This document shows, one piece after another, positions 1 through 9,340 of a stretch of 36,300 bases of DNA. Under the pieces are notes generated by a model. It worked only from the letters and a program-made list of their open reading frames with translations. It was not told the origin of the DNA and searched no databases. The DNA is from Clostridia bacterium (GTDB lineage: Bacteria; Bacillota; Clostridia; Oscillospirales; Acutalibacteraceae). Position 1 is the stretch's first letter. Every line of letters starts with the position of its first letter. The DNA lies in NCBI GenBank assembly GCA_029098305.1, contig JAQXOB010000015.1, positions 1-36,300 of the forward strand, given 5' to 3'. The translations under genes were made by a program, and so were the position numbers.

Positions 1-62
1 TTGTGCTCGGTTTCTTTTTCCAATGTTACCATTTGTTCTTGTAATAGCTCAAAGCTTTTCAT
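1..62 (-). CDS. 5' end of an unidentified gene, cut by window edge
   Basis: An ATG at 62 reading leftward opens a frame of 20 codons that runs off the window; the peptide begins MKSFELLQEQMV and is Glu/Lys-rich. A purine-rich site (AGTGGGTG) lies about 8 bases upstream. It lies downstream of the alaS terminator and has the same orientation, so it is probably a separate transcription unit. In many Firmicutes alaS is followed by ireB and yqgF, but this N-terminus does not resemble IreB. The function is unknown. Confidence 0.5.
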   Translation of the reverse strand, partial: MKSFELLQEQMVTLEKETEH

Positions 63-141
63 ATTTATCACCCACTTATGTTATACCATATTGGGCGACT
101 TTTTGAAATTACAAATTTATTACAAAATTAGATTGACGTGA

Positions 142-184
142 AATAAAAACCGACACAAATGACTTATCCTCATTCATGTCGGTT
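142..184 (-). terminator. Rho-independent terminator of the thyX-alaS operon
   Basis: A hairpin at 149-183 has 14-bp arms (ACCGACACAAATGA against TCATTCATGTCGGT) with two wobble positions. Read on the minus strand it is followed by TTTTATT. It lies just past the alaS stop codon, so it should end the minus-strand operon. Confidence 0.85.
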
Positions 185-206
185 ATTTTCTAGCTAAATG
201 TTTATA

Positions 207-2819
207 TTACAGCATACCTTTTACAGCTGCGAGTGCATCGTCTAGCTTTTCGATATCCTTAGCACCAGCCATAGCCATATCCGGTTTACCGCCGCCATTA
301 CCGCCAGCTAGCTGTGCAATTGCTTTTACAAGCTTACCGGCATTTGCACCGTTTGCTCTTGCGTTTTCGCCACAAGCTACTGCTATAGTAGCCTTTCCAT
401 CGTTTGCACTTGCGAGAGCTATTACACAATCGCTGTTTTTATTAACTGCGGCTGCGCACATCTCTCTCATAGCGTCAGCTGTGATACCATCTATTCTTGC
501 TGTAATCAGAGCATAGCTACCCACTGCTTCTGCCTTATCAAAAAGACCTGAAATTCTCATAGATGCAAGCTCTCCGCCTAGTTTTTCTATCTGCTTGTTT
601 CTATCTTTAAGCTCGTTTGCAGCCTGTGTGCAACCTCTCACAAGCTCCTCGGAGTTTTGAAGCTTGAGTGCTGCGGCGGCATCGCTGATCATAGCTGTAT
701 GCTTATTGCAGAGTTCAAGCACTCCTCTGCCTGTCACAGCCTCTATTCTTCTTACACCGGCTGCTACTGATGATTCAGACAAAATCTTGAACAATCCTAG
801 GTGGGCTGTGTTCTTTGCATGAGTACCACCACATAGCTCGATAGAGAATCCCGGAATGTTTACTACTCGAACCACATCTCCGTACTTCTCGCCAAACAAT
901 GCCATAGCACCCATTTTTTTGGCTTCATCTATCGGCATTTCACGCACATCTGTTTCGATAGCGTTGAAAATCTGCTCGTTTACTATATCTTCAGCTTTTT
1001 TAAGCTCTTCTTTGGTAAGTGCTGAGAAATGAGTGAAATCGAATCTTACTCTGTGTTCATCCACAAGCTGACCAGCCTGTTCTACATGGTCGCCAAGAAT
1101 ATTTCTCAAAGCTGCCTGCAAAAGGTGACCTGCTGTGTGATTTCTCATTATGCTTTCACGTCTTGTCTTGTCCACAGCGCAATGAACGCTATCGCCCACT
1201 GTGAGAACTCCGCTAGATACCTTTGCACTGTGCATAAATATGCCTGATGGATTTTTAACTGTGGTTTCTACTCTTGCACAGCCGTTTTCACTGCAAATAT
1301 CACCGCTATCGCCTATCTGTCCACCACTCTCTGCATAGAAAGAGGTTTCGTCTGTGATGATAACAACGCTATCTCCCTCAAAAGCGTTGTCTGCAAGCTC
1401 GCCGTCTTTAATAATTCCTATTATCTTGGCGTCGTTTTCCATCATCTCATAGCCCTTAAACACTGTGGCTGTGAGTGCAGACAAGTCTGCGCTGTCGCTT
1501 ATCCATGCATCTGCTCCGGCGTTTTTACGAGCGTCTCTTGCACGCTTCTTCTGCTGAGCCAATAGCTCGTTGAAGCCATCTATATCTACATCTATATTTT
1601 TCTCTGCGAGTATTTCTCTGGTGAGGTCGATTGGGAAGCCATAAGTATCATTGAGCTTAAATGCATCTTCACCGGAAAGCACCTTGATATCCTTGCTCAT
1701 GATATCGCCAAGCATCTTCATGCCCTGCTCTATAGTCTTGCAGAAGCTCTCTTCCTCTACCTTGATAAGCTTTGTAATAAGCTGTTTCTTTTCTTCCAGC
1801 TCTGGATATGCTGACTTGTTCTCGCTAATAACTGTTTCACAAATCTTATATAGGAAAGGCTCGTTTATACCGATCATTCTGCCATGACGTGCGGCACGTC
1901 TGAGCAATCTTCTAAGCACATAGCCTCTGCCCTCGTTTGATGGCATAACACCATCGCCTATCATAAATGTGGTGCTTCTGATATGGTCGGTGATAACACG
2001 AAGTGATATATCGTTTTTATCATTGTCGCCATAGTTTACACCGCTTAGCTCACTCACCTTTTTCATAATATTCTGAACGGTGTCTACAAGGAAAAGGTTG
2101 TCTACGCCCTGCATAACGCAAGCTAGACGCTCTAGTCCCATACCTGTGTCGATATTAGGATGATCGAGATTAGAATAATTGCCCTTGCCGTCATTTTCAA
2201 ACTGTGTGAAAACAAGGTTCCAAACCTCAACAAATCTATCACAATCACAACCAACTGAACAATTAGGTGAGCCACAGCCCTTTTCTACTCCTCTATCAAA
2301 ATAGATTTCAGAGCAAGGTCCGCATGGGCCACTGCCATGCTCCCAGAAGTTGTCTTCTTTGCCAAGTCTTACTATATGAGATGGGTCTACGCCAACTTCT
2401 TTAGTCCATATATCAAAAGCTTCGTCATCTTTTTCATATATTGAGCAATATAGCAGTTCTTCTGGCATCTCAAGCACTTTTGTGAAGAACTCCCATGCCC
2501 ATGCTGTTGCCTCATGCTTAAAATAGTCGCCAAAAGAGAAGTTTCCAAGCATCTCAAAATAAGTGCCGTGGCGTGCTGTGATACCCACACGCTCAATATC
2601 AGGTGTACGTATGCACTTTTGGCAAGTGGTAACACGCTTTCTTGGTGGTGTAACTTCGCCTGTAAAATATTTTTTCATAGGTGCCATACCGGAGTTTATG
2701 AGCAACAAGCTGTTGTCATCCTTTGGTATAAGCGGAAAGCTAGGCAAGCGCAAATGGCCCTTGCTCTCAAAAAATGAGAGATATTTTTCTCTTAATTCGT
2801 TAAGTCCTGTCCATTTCAT
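207..2819 (-). CDS. alaS: Alanine--tRNA ligase
   Basis: This 870-aa protein has the usual length for bacterial AlaRS, a cytoplasmic class II synthetase that charges tRNA-Ala. The N-terminal ~240 residues carry the class II core (INSGMAPMKKYF, ARHGTYFEMLGNFSFGDYF). The editing domain shows the zinc-binding HxxxH motif (HTAGH, about residue 562) and the CGGTH motif (about residue 662). A DHHA1-type C-terminal domain ends in a Gly-rich segment (GGNGGGKPDMA). The start at 2819 has AGGGG about 12 bases upstream. It is the last gene of the operon, 40 bp after the U32 peptidase. No T-box leader is visible in that gap, so expression probably depends on operon read-through. Confidence 0.98.
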   Translation of the reverse strand: MKWTGLNELREKYLSFFESKGHLRLPSFPLIPKDDNSLLLINSGMAPMKKYFTGEVTPPRKRVTTCQKCIRTPDIERVGITARHGTYFEMLGNFSFGDYFKHEATAWAWEFFTKVLEMPEELLYCSIYEKDDEAFDIWTKEVGVDPSHIVRLGKEDNFWEHGSGPCGPCSEIYFDRGVEKGCGSPNCSVGCDCDRFVEVWNLVFTQFENDGKGNYSNLDHPNIDTGMGLERLACVMQGVDNLFLVDTVQNIMKKVSELSGVNYGDNDKNDISLRVITDHIRSTTFMIGDGVMPSNEGRGYVLRRLLRRAARHGRMIGINEPFLYKICETVISENKSAYPELEEKKQLITKLIKVEEESFCKTIEQGMKMLGDIMSKDIKVLSGEDAFKLNDTYGFPIDLTREILAEKNIDVDIDGFNELLAQQKKRARDARKNAGADAWISDSADLSALTATVFKGYEMMENDAKIIGIIKDGELADNAFEGDSVVIITDETSFYAESGGQIGDSGDICSENGCARVETTVKNPSGIFMHSAKVSSGVLTVGDSVHCAVDKTRRESIMRNHTAGHLLQAALRNILGDHVEQAGQLVDEHRVRFDFTHFSALTKEELKKAEDIVNEQIFNAIETDVREMPIDEAKKMGAMALFGEKYGDVVRVVNIPGFSIELCGGTHAKNTAHLGLFKILSESSVAAGVRRIEAVTGRGVLELCNKHTAMISDAAAALKLQNSEELVRGCTQAANELKDRNKQIEKLGGELASMRISGLFDKAEAVGSYALITARIDGITADAMREMCAAAVNKNSDCVIALASANDGKATIAVACGENARANGANAGKLVKAIAQLAGGNGGGKPDMAMAGAKDIEKLDDALAAVKGML

Positions 2820-2859
2820 TGATTTATTCTAACCCCTTTGAATTTAATTATCTGTTATG

Positions 2860-4089
2860 TTAATTATCTAGTGCCTTTCTGAGAAGAGCTCCCTCCGGAA
2901 TATCTACATCAGTTGGCATTTTGAGCTGTTCCATAGCATGAGGAGCAGACTCCACGCTCTCGCCACGCTGATTAATAAGCTCTTTCACATTTATTTTAAA
3001 AGGTACACCTGATGGCGGAAGAACATCCAGCTCATCGCCCACACAAAATTTATTTTTTTGTGTGATATTCGCTATGCCATCCTTGGTGCCGTCGCCTATA
3101 GCTACCACAGAATAGTTGCGTATATAACCACCATTGCTAAGCACCTGCCCAGGCTCTGTGCCGAGATAAAAGCCTGTGGAATACTCGCGGTGACTTATCT
3201 TGTCAAGCTCTTCTTTTATCCATGGTTGAAGCTTATAGTTTTCACCATCTCTGAGGTAATCATCAATAGCGTGCCTATAAGCATTGGTGGTAACAGCCGA
3301 ATAATAGGATGACTTTGCTCTGCCTTCTATTTTGAGGCTATCAATACCCACATCTATTAGCTGTGGGATATAGTCTATCATGCACATATCTCTGGAATTA
3401 TAAAGGAATGTGCCGTGGTCGTCCTCCTCCACCGGAAAAAACTGACCCTCTCTGTTTTCTTCATAAAGATGATATTTCCATCTGCAAGGCTGTGCGCAAT
3501 CGCCACGGTTGGCATCACGTCCGGTCATATAATGCGATATCAAGCATCTGCCCGAAAAAGAAACACACATAGCGCCATGCACAAACGCCTCTATTTCAAG
3601 TTCCTTTGGAATTTTGGCACGAAGCTGTGCTATATCATCAAACGAAAGCTCTCTGGCAAGCACCACACGAGTTGCACCCAGATCATAAAACATCTTAGCA
3701 CTCTCATGATTGACTATTCCTGCCTGAGTGGAGATATGAATCTCTGTATGAGGCGCATATCGTTTTGCAAGCGACAGCACACCAAGATCTGCAATTATCA
3801 GAGCATCCACGCCGATGTTATCGAGAAATTCCAGATATTCGGGCATCTGGGTTATTTCTTCGGTGGTAGGCACTGTGTTGCAGGTGACATAAAGCTTTTT
3901 ACCGGCCGTATGCACGTCGTTCACAGCTTTTTGCATGGTTTCTTCATCAAAGTTTTTTGACGAAGTGCGCATACCAAATCTTTTGCCCGCCACATAAACC
4001 GCATCTGCACCAAATCTAAGCGCAGACAGCAGGCTTTCATATTCGCCTGCCGGCGACAAAAGCTCTATTTTTTTATTTGTATTTTCCAT
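2860..4089 (-). CDS. U32 family peptidase (TrhP/YegQ-like)
   Basis: This 409-aa protein has the U32 signature at residues 167-182 (EAFVHGAMCVSFSGRC). Further cysteines in RGDCAQPC complete a set (Cys175, 182, 198, 202) that could hold an iron-sulfur cluster. The N-terminus (ELLSPAGEYESLLSAL, GADAVYVAG) is typical of the family TIM barrel. Members next to mltG in Firmicutes belong to the TrhP group, which makes 5-hydroxyuridine in tRNA anticodon loops. The peptidase name is historical, and tRNA modification is my inference for this copy. The ATG at 4089 has no clear Shine-Dalgarno; an AT-rich tract containing TATAAT directly precedes it. It sits between mltG (46 bp) and alaS (40 bp), an arrangement recalling the yrr region of Bacillus. 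Confidence 0.93.
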   Translation of the reverse strand: MENTNKKIELLSPAGEYESLLSALRFGADAVYVAGKRFGMRTSSKNFDEETMQKAVNDVHTAGKKLYVTCNTVPTTEEITQMPEYLEFLDNIGVDALIIADLGVLSLAKRYAPHTEIHISTQAGIVNHESAKMFYDLGATRVVLARELSFDDIAQLRAKIPKELEIEAFVHGAMCVSFSGRCLISHYMTGRDANRGDCAQPCRWKYHLYEENREGQFFPVEEDDHGTFLYNSRDMCMIDYIPQLIDVGIDSLKIEGRAKSSYYSAVTTNAYRHAIDDYLRDGENYKLQPWIKEELDKISHREYSTGFYLGTEPGQVLSNGGYIRNYSVVAIGDGTKDGIANITQKNKFCVGDELDVLPPSGVPFKINVKELINQRGESVESAPHAMEQLKMPTDVDIPEGALLRKALDN

Positions 4090-4135
4090 ATATTATATTA
4101 GCAAAACAAAAATTCAGATTTCTGTTTCCTTTCTG

Positions 4136-5623
4136 TTATTCTTCCTCTATTAAAGTAAGATTATAATTATGCTGATCCAAGGTGCTGGCATAATATGACT
4201 CTGCTGCCTCGTCTTCTGTGGCAGATTTGTGGCAGAAGTAATAATAATCAGTATCCTTAGGATTGAGTGCAGCCTCTATGGCAGACATACCCGGACTGCA
4301 TATTGCACCACCCGGCAATCCTGCGTTTTCATCTGTGTTAAAATAACGGTGAAGTCCTTCGGGCAATGTTTCCATATAATAATAAACTGCCTCAGACTGC
4401 AACAATGAAAGATTATACTCATCATAGACGCTATATCCACCGTTTTCGATAGTATCCAATCTGTTATGGAATACAGATGATACATAAAGCATATCATTAT
4501 CATCGGCAGATTCTTTTTGAATAATAGAAGCAAGTGTGATTATATCATCCAGAGTGAAATCTTGAAGCTGTGCACGTTTTCTTATATTCACACGCTTGTC
4601 ATATCCACTTATCTTCTTCTTTTCGTTGATACATTTGTTCTTAAAGTTTGCAAGGAAACGGCTGATGCTGTCCTCGGCTGGTTCGCCCTTATAAAAATCA
4701 TAAGTATCTGGGAAGAGATAGCCTTCCAACTTATAATAACGCTTATTAGGGTCTACCTGTGCAAGAAAATCATAGTCACTATCAAACTTATCACTCTTGC
4801 AAAGCTCCAAGAACTCATCATAATCGCACACTTCCTCTTCAGAAAGCTTCTTTGCGATAGACTCTACGCTCATACCCTCAGAAAACTGTATAGTTACAAT
4901 ATCTTTACGGTTGGCATTGCTCTGCAAAAAGTTGATAATAGCCTCATAATCCTTGTTTTTGACTATCTCAAACACACCTTGTCTAAAACCTTTATCAGCA
5001 TTTGTTATTTTTGCATACTGTGTGAAAAAAAATGAATCGTCAATAACGCCGGCTTTCTCCAAAATTTCAGCTACTTGCTTTGCATCTGGTTTTTTGGGTA
5101 TGTTTACGGTAACTATATCGGTGCTTGTACGCTCAATAGCCAGAAAATCCTTTGCACCGATTATCCCAAATCTTCCTATAGAAAGACCAAGCACCACCAC
5201 AAGCAAAACCCTCATCAAAGTGAAGATGTGTTTGTTTTTCTTCGACTTCATACGTTTGCGATTTTTTTCGGCTTTGAGAGCAGCTTTTTTCTTCTTTTTG
5301 AGCAGGCGCAATTCTTCCTCAGTATATTGATGATTCACGCCCACTGTGCTGTGGCTTACTATTTCTTCTTTGTTCGTTTCAACTGTGTCTGATGGTGCTT
5401 CTGACATAAACTCGATTGACTCTGAGAAAAGAGAGTTTTCCTCCTCTTTTTTCTCAGGCTTTGCATCAGAAGTCCTGAACTCTTTAACGGTATCATCCTC
5501 AGTTACAGTGTTTCCGAAAAAGTCATCACCGAAGCTTATTTTAAAATTTTCTATTTTTCTGCGACGATTTTCTTCTAGCTGTTGTTCAAGCTCCTCGTCA
5601 TTTGGATAATTATTTTCATTCAT
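4136..5623 (-). CDS. mltG: Endolytic murein transglycosylase MltG
   Basis: This 495-aa bitopic membrane protein cleaves nascent glycan strands and sets their length. Residues 1-132 form a long charged cytoplasmic region, acidic first and then very Lys/Arg-rich (about 100-132). A membrane helix follows at about 133-155 (LMRVLLVVVLGLSIG), then a LysM-like segment and the YceG catalytic domain. The catalytic glutamate is probably Glu371 in LASIIQKES. The family motif GLPGGAICSPG and the NPKDTDYYYF signature lie near the C-terminus. The cytoplasmic tail is much longer than in E. coli but is common in Firmicutes. It lies 61 bp after the DJ-1-like gene and 46 bp before the U32 gene. The Shine-Dalgarno (GGAAA) is weak. 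Confidence 0.95.
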   Translation of the reverse strand: MNENNYPNDEELEQQLEENRRRKIENFKISFGDDFFGNTVTEDDTVKEFRTSDAKPEKKEEENSLFSESIEFMSEAPSDTVETNKEEIVSHSTVGVNHQYTEEELRLLKKKKKAALKAEKNRKRMKSKKNKHIFTLMRVLLVVVLGLSIGRFGIIGAKDFLAIERTSTDIVTVNIPKKPDAKQVAEILEKAGVIDDSFFFTQYAKITNADKGFRQGVFEIVKNKDYEAIINFLQSNANRKDIVTIQFSEGMSVESIAKKLSEEEVCDYDEFLELCKSDKFDSDYDFLAQVDPNKRYYKLEGYLFPDTYDFYKGEPAEDSISRFLANFKNKCINEKKKISGYDKRVNIRKRAQLQDFTLDDIITLASIIQKESADDNDMLYVSSVFHNRLDTIENGGYSVYDEYNLSLLQSEAVYYYMETLPEGLHRYFNTDENAGLPGGAICSPGMSAIEAALNPKDTDYYYFCHKSATEDEAAESYYASTLDQHNYNLTLIEEE

Positions 5624-5684
5624 AGTTTTTTTCCAGCAGTTTCCCGCTTTTTCCTTTTCTGTTTATTCAGCAAGGGCAGACAAA

Positions 5685-6224
5685 TTATTTCATCTGAATT
5701 GCCTTTCTGATTTTGTCTGATTCTTCTCTATTTTTTAGCATGGCAGTGATTTCCAAACCAAACTCCAGTGCAACTCCTGCACCTTTGGCTGTGATGATGT
5801 TGCCATCCACACACACATGGTCTTCACTTAGCACTGCATCGTAAAGCTCTTTTTCAAAACCTGGGAAGCATATCGCCTTCTTACCTTTAAGTAAATTCAT
5901 ATGGCCTAATATTGATGGTGCGGCACATATGGCACATATCGGAAGATTATTTTCAGAGCAATATCTGATGCTCTGGGTAACTATGGGTGATTTTTCAAGA
6001 TTGAGTGTACCCGGCATACCGCCCGGTAAAATCACACACTCCATATCATCAGTGGTGACTTCGCTTTCATGGATATCTGTCACTATTTCTATGCCATGTG
6101 AACCGACAATCTTTTTTGCACCGACTGCCACTGTTTTGACATCTATCTCTGCTCTGCGTAAGATATCGAGCGGAGCCAATGCTTCAACTTCTTCAAATCC
6201 GTTTGCCAGAAAAATATATACCAT
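5685..6224 (-). CDS. DJ-1/PfpI family protein
   Basis: This 179-aa single-domain protein has the size of the DJ-1/YajL subgroup. The N-terminus (FLANGFEEVEALAPLDILRR) matches the DJ-1 pattern with the conserved acidic Glu14. The nucleophile elbow at AICAAPSIL gives Cys100, the equivalent of DJ-1 Cys106. Family members are reported as deglycases, glyoxalase III enzymes or redox-sensitive chaperones, and the sequence does not decide among them. The start is supported by AAAGGAGAT overlapping the tmk stop codon, so it is probably coupled to tmk. Nothing in the operon points to a specific substrate. Confidence 0.92.
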   Translation of the reverse strand: MVYIFLANGFEEVEALAPLDILRRAEIDVKTVAVGAKKIVGSHGIEIVTDIHESEVTTDDMECVILPGGMPGTLNLEKSPIVTQSIRYCSENNLPICAICAAPSILGHMNLLKGKKAICFPGFEKELYDAVLSEDHVCVDGNIITAKGAGVALEFGLEITAMLKNREESDKIRKAIQMK

Positions 6225-6239
6225 AAAACATAATCTCCT

Positions 6240-6905
6240 TTATAGTTTATTATTGACGTATTCTCTGATTTTTAACGAGATTTCATCTATAGAAAGGGCA
6301 TTTGTGCCATCGTCACATTCTATAACCTGCCAGTCATATTTTTTGGCTGCATAAAGTGCCGCAGGTCGACATGAATTGATGTAGGAAAGGTTTTTTTCGT
6401 GAATATCCTTTTTGCTTTCGTCACCATGATATCGAGTGCTGAGCAGTTTTTGTGATACCTCAGGCTTCATATCAAGATAGATCACTTCAAAAGGCTTTGG
6501 TATGCCTAGCTTTTCGTATTCAAAATCAAACAACCAGCCTAAAAAGCTATCCCAATCTTCCCTTGCAAGCTTAGACATTTGATGCACCGCATTAGATGTG
6601 GTGTATCTGTCAAGCACAATTACTGTTCCTTCGTCATAGTCCTTTTTCCATTCTTTTATAAAGCTGGTATAACGATCTGCTGCATAGAATGTGCTAGCGG
6701 CGTAGCCGTTTATGTCTTCTGCGTTTTCGCTGATTTCTCCATTAAGATACATTTCCACCAGGGTGCAACCCTTGCTACCATAGTTTGGAAAAGAAATTTT
6801 CTTTGCTTTTATACCCTTCTCGTTGAGATAATCACACAAAATCTGACTTTGGGTGGCTTTGCCACTGCCATCGAGACCATCTATAACTATAAGTCTGCCA
6901 CTCAT
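6240..6905 (-). CDS. tmk: Thymidylate kinase
   Basis: This 221-aa P-loop kinase phosphorylates dTMP to dTDP. The Walker A motif is at residues 10-17 (GLDGSGKA, followed by TQ), and the DR(Y) segment (LDRYTTSNAVHQMSKL) carries the nucleotide-binding arginine. The C-terminal half is slightly longer than in E. coli Tmk. It starts 16 bp after thyX, so two consecutive steps of dTTP synthesis (dUMP to dTMP to dTDP) are encoded together. The start codon has AGGATGAG about 9 bases upstream. Confidence 0.95.
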   Translation of the reverse strand: MSGRLIVIDGLDGSGKATQSQILCDYLNEKGIKAKKISFPNYGSKGCTLVEMYLNGEISENAEDINGYAASTFYAADRYTSFIKEWKKDYDEGTVIVLDRYTTSNAVHQMSKLAREDWDSFLGWLFDFEYEKLGIPKPFEVIYLDMKPEVSQKLLSTRYHGDESKKDIHEKNLSYINSCRPAALYAAKKYDWQVIECDDGTNALSIDEISLKIREYVNNKL

Positions 6906-6921
6906 GTTATCTCACTCATCC

Positions 6922-7680
6922 TTACTTATACATTTCTCGCATTTGATTGATTTTGCCACAGCTCATCTTGCCCTCCGGACATTTTCCTCTCATGCAGGAT
7001 GGTCCGGCACTCTTAAACACCGATGGAGCCACCTCTTTGCAGAGCCTAAGCATCTCATTGGCAACATCTCTTATCTCCCACTGCGCACGTGTGCAACAAC
7101 GATGGGAGAAAAAGTTTAGTAAACTTCTTGCATTAAATGTGCATATTATTTTAGTGGTGCAAGCATTAGGCAATACAAATCGAGCATCCTCTATGGCAAG
7201 CTTTTCTGCCTTTTTTGAGGCTTCTTCGTGGCTCATACCTGACGCTGTGAGCTCTTTTATATGCTGTTCCATAAGAATATCGGTGAGGCTGAGATAATGC
7301 TCTCTGTCCTCCTCCATAGCTTTGAGGAACTCTGCTTTAGCTATAGGGTTTTTCTCTATTTCGGGAGGGCAAACATACTCAAAATCGAATTCTTTTACGT
7401 ATCGCTGGCTCTGCACGCTGTAGCTTGCGATGCGATGACGTGTAATTTGTGCTAACAATGCACGAGATACGTTCTCTATTCCAAAAGTGAATGTGATATG
7501 CTCCAGCGGGCTTTCATGACCAAATGACGCCAACATCTCCACAAAAGATGCAGACTTCTCCTGATTAAGCCCACTTTTAAGCTCGTCTATGCCCGATGCA
7601 CTGTAGCAAAGCTTTGCGGCACTTGCGATAGTAACCTCCGGTTCAGGCGTATGGCAGAGCAGGGTAACTTTTGCTTGCAT
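6922..7680 (-). CDS. thyX: Flavin-dependent thymidylate synthase ThyX
   Basis: This 252-aa protein makes dTMP from dUMP with methylene-tetrahydrofolate, FAD and NADPH. The diagnostic ThyX motif RHRx7S is at residues 81-91 (RHRIASYSVQS). HITFTFGIEN and the C-terminal CxxxR-rich tail (CMRGKCPEGKMSCG) agree with clostridial members. The start at 7680 is supported by a strong GGGGAGGT site 6 bases upstream. It is the first gene of the operon, directly behind a promoter. No thyA gene lies in the window, so this may be the cell's main route to dTMP, which is an inference. Confidence 0.97.
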   Translation of the reverse strand: MQAKVTLLCHTPEPEVTIASAAKLCYSASGIDELKSGLNQEKSASFVEMLASFGHESPLEHITFTFGIENVSRALLAQITRHRIASYSVQSQRYVKEFDFEYVCPPEIEKNPIAKAEFLKAMEEDREHYLSLTDILMEQHIKELTASGMSHEEASKKAEKLAIEDARFVLPNACTTKIICTFNARSLLNFFSHRCCTRAQWEIRDVANEMLRLCKEVAPSVFKSAGPSCMRGKCPEGKMSCGKINQMREMYK

Positions 7681-7711
7681 ATTTTTACCTCCCCAATTTT
7701 ATACATTTTAC

Positions 7712-7740
7712 ATTATACCATTACCTTTTTCAAATTACAA
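7712..7740 (-). promoter_or_regulatory. Promoter of the thyX-tmk-mltG-alaS operon
   Basis: On the minus strand, TTGTAA (7740-7735), a 17-bp spacer and TATAAT (7717-7712) form a sigma-A-type promoter. TGG directly precedes the -10 box, making it an extended -10. It points at thyX, whose ribosome site starts about 20 bases downstream. Confidence 0.8.
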
Positions 7741-7814
7741 GTTTTACATTACTTTTATTTGACATTGTAAATTACATATTAATGTTTAAAATATTAAATA
7801 AAGGAAAAAATTAC

Positions 7815-7843
7815 TTTACAATACAATTATTAGAGGATATAAT
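7815..7843 (+). promoter_or_regulatory. Promoter of asnS
   Basis: TTTACA (7815-7820), a 17-bp spacer and a perfect TATAAT (7838-7843) point at asnS, with a start expected near 7850. This leaves a leader of roughly 90 bases before the ATG at 7943. Confidence 0.85.
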
Positions 7844-7858
7844 ATATGTGTTGTTTTT

Positions 7859-7927
7859 TGCGATGTTTATCGCACATCTTTAATAAAAGAAAGGACCGGC
7901 GCAAATCGCATATGATATCGCTTGCGC
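7859..7927 (+). other. Structured leader of asnS
   Basis: The untranslated leader contains a compact hairpin (TGCGAT-GTTT-ATCGCA, 7859-7874) and a second pairing (GCGCAA at 7899-7904 with TTGCGC at 7922-7927) that ends just before the ribosome site. There is no T-box consensus and no U-tract, so it is not an obvious tRNA-sensing attenuator. Any regulatory role is a guess. Confidence 0.35.
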
Positions 7928-7942
7928 TGTAAAGGTGTCAGT

Positions 7943-9316
7943 ATGAAACATATTGATATTATTGATATTATGAATAACAAAGAGATGCTCGAAAAAAGCG
8001 TAACTATCTGCGGATGGGTACGCACCTCTCGTGATTCTAAAAACATGGCATTTCTTGAGATAAACGATGGCACATCACTAAAACATATGCAGGTGGTTAT
8101 TGATAAGGAGAAAATCAGCGAAGTATCTGATTTTATGCGTTTAGGCACAAGCCTCAAAATCACAGGCACTGTGGTAAAAGCGTTTAAGGGTGACAACGTA
8201 GAGATCAATGCTGAGGAGATATCTGTTCTTGGTGAATGTCCTCTTGACTATCCTCTCCAAAAGAAACGCCACACATTGGAGTTTTTACGCACTATGCCTC
8301 ATCTTCGTGTGAGAACAAACACATTTAATGCTGTTTTCAGAGTTAGAAGTGTGGTTTCTCAGGCTATTCACGATTATTTCCAATCTAACCATTATGTGTA
8401 TATTCACACACCAATCATCACAGGCAGTGACTGTGAAGGTGCTGGCGAAATGTTCAAGGTAACTACTATTGGTTATTCTGATAAATATAAAAATGAGCAG
8501 GAATATTATGAAGATGACTTCTTCGGCAAAAAGGCAGGACTTTCTGTATCAGGTCAGCTAGAGGGTGAGGTTGCCGCAATGGCATTTGGTAAGATTTATA
8601 CCTTCGGCCCTACCTTCCGTGCAGAAAACAGTAACACACCACGCCACGTGGCTGAGTTCTGGCATATCGAGCCTGAGGTTGCTTTTGCAGAATTGCCTGA
8701 TATTATTGCCGTAGCTGAAGAAATGATAAAACATATCATCAAAGAAGTCCTCACCAAATGCCCTGCTGAGATTGAGTTCTTTGAAAAGCACTTTGAAAGC
8801 GGACTTATCGAAAAGCTCAACAATGTTATGAACAGCGATTTTGAGATTTTGGAATACACAAAGGCAATAGAAATCTTAAAGAATGCAGATGTTGACTTTG
8901 CATATCCGGTAGAGTGGGGCTGTGACCTGCAAACAGAGCATGAAAAATACATCACTGATCAGGTGTTCAAGAAGCCTGTGTTTGTTATTAACTATCCTAA
9001 GGAGATCAAGTCATTCTATATGAAGCAGAACGATGACGGCAAAACAGTAGCTGCCACCGACCTTCTAGTTCCGGGAGTAGGCGAAATCATCGGCTGTAGC
9101 GAGAGAGAAGCTAATCTTGACAAGCTACTTGATGCTATGCAAAAGCGTGGTATGTCTGTGGAAGATTACAACGATTATATTGACCTTCGTCGTTTTGGCT
9201 CTGTGCCACACAGTGGATTTGGCCTAGGACTTGAAAGAATGATAATGTATGTAACCGGTGTAAGCAACATCAGAGATGTGTTGCTTTATCCTAGAACAGT
9301 AGGCAACGTAAGATAA
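7943..9316 (+). CDS. asnS: Asparagine--tRNA ligase
   Basis: This 457-aa class IIb synthetase charges tRNA-Asn. An N-terminal OB-fold anticodon domain (VTICGWVRTSRDSKNMAFLEI) is followed by the catalytic core with motif 2 (FRAENSNTPRHVAEFWHIE) and motif 3 (GFGLGLERMIMYVTG). The ending YPRTVGNVR is typical of AsnRS rather than AspRS. I chose the ATG at 7943, which has AAAGGTG 6-7 bases upstream; the in-frame TTG at 7922 would add seven residues, lies inside the leader hairpin and has no ribosome site. It is divergent from thyX and followed by murI. Confidence 0.97.
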   Translation: MKHIDIIDIMNNKEMLEKSVTICGWVRTSRDSKNMAFLEINDGTSLKHMQVVIDKEKISEVSDFMRLGTSLKITGTVVKAFKGDNVEINAEEISVLGECPLDYPLQKKRHTLEFLRTMPHLRVRTNTFNAVFRVRSVVSQAIHDYFQSNHYVYIHTPIITGSDCEGAGEMFKVTTIGYSDKYKNEQEYYEDDFFGKKAGLSVSGQLEGEVAAMAFGKIYTFGPTFRAENSNTPRHVAEFWHIEPEVAFAELPDIIAVAEEMIKHIIKEVLTKCPAEIEFFEKHFESGLIEKLNNVMNSDFEILEYTKAIEILKNADVDFAYPVEWGCDLQTEHEKYITDQVFKKPVFVINYPKEIKSFYMKQNDDGKTVAATDLLVPGVGEIIGCSEREANLDKLLDAMQKRGMSVEDYNDYIDLRRFGSVPHSGFGLGLERMIMYVTGVSNIRDVLLYPRTVGNVR

Positions 9317-9340
9317 AATTATTATACACAAAAAAAGGAT

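Noticed and set aside
2820-2859. Possible T-box leader for alaS
   Set aside because: The gap is only 40 bp inside an operon and shows no T-box motif or terminator.
3415-3960. 181-codon open frame antisense to the U32 peptidase gene
   Set aside because: It has no ribosome site or recognisable domain and lies wholly opposite a well-conserved gene; it is a composition shadow.
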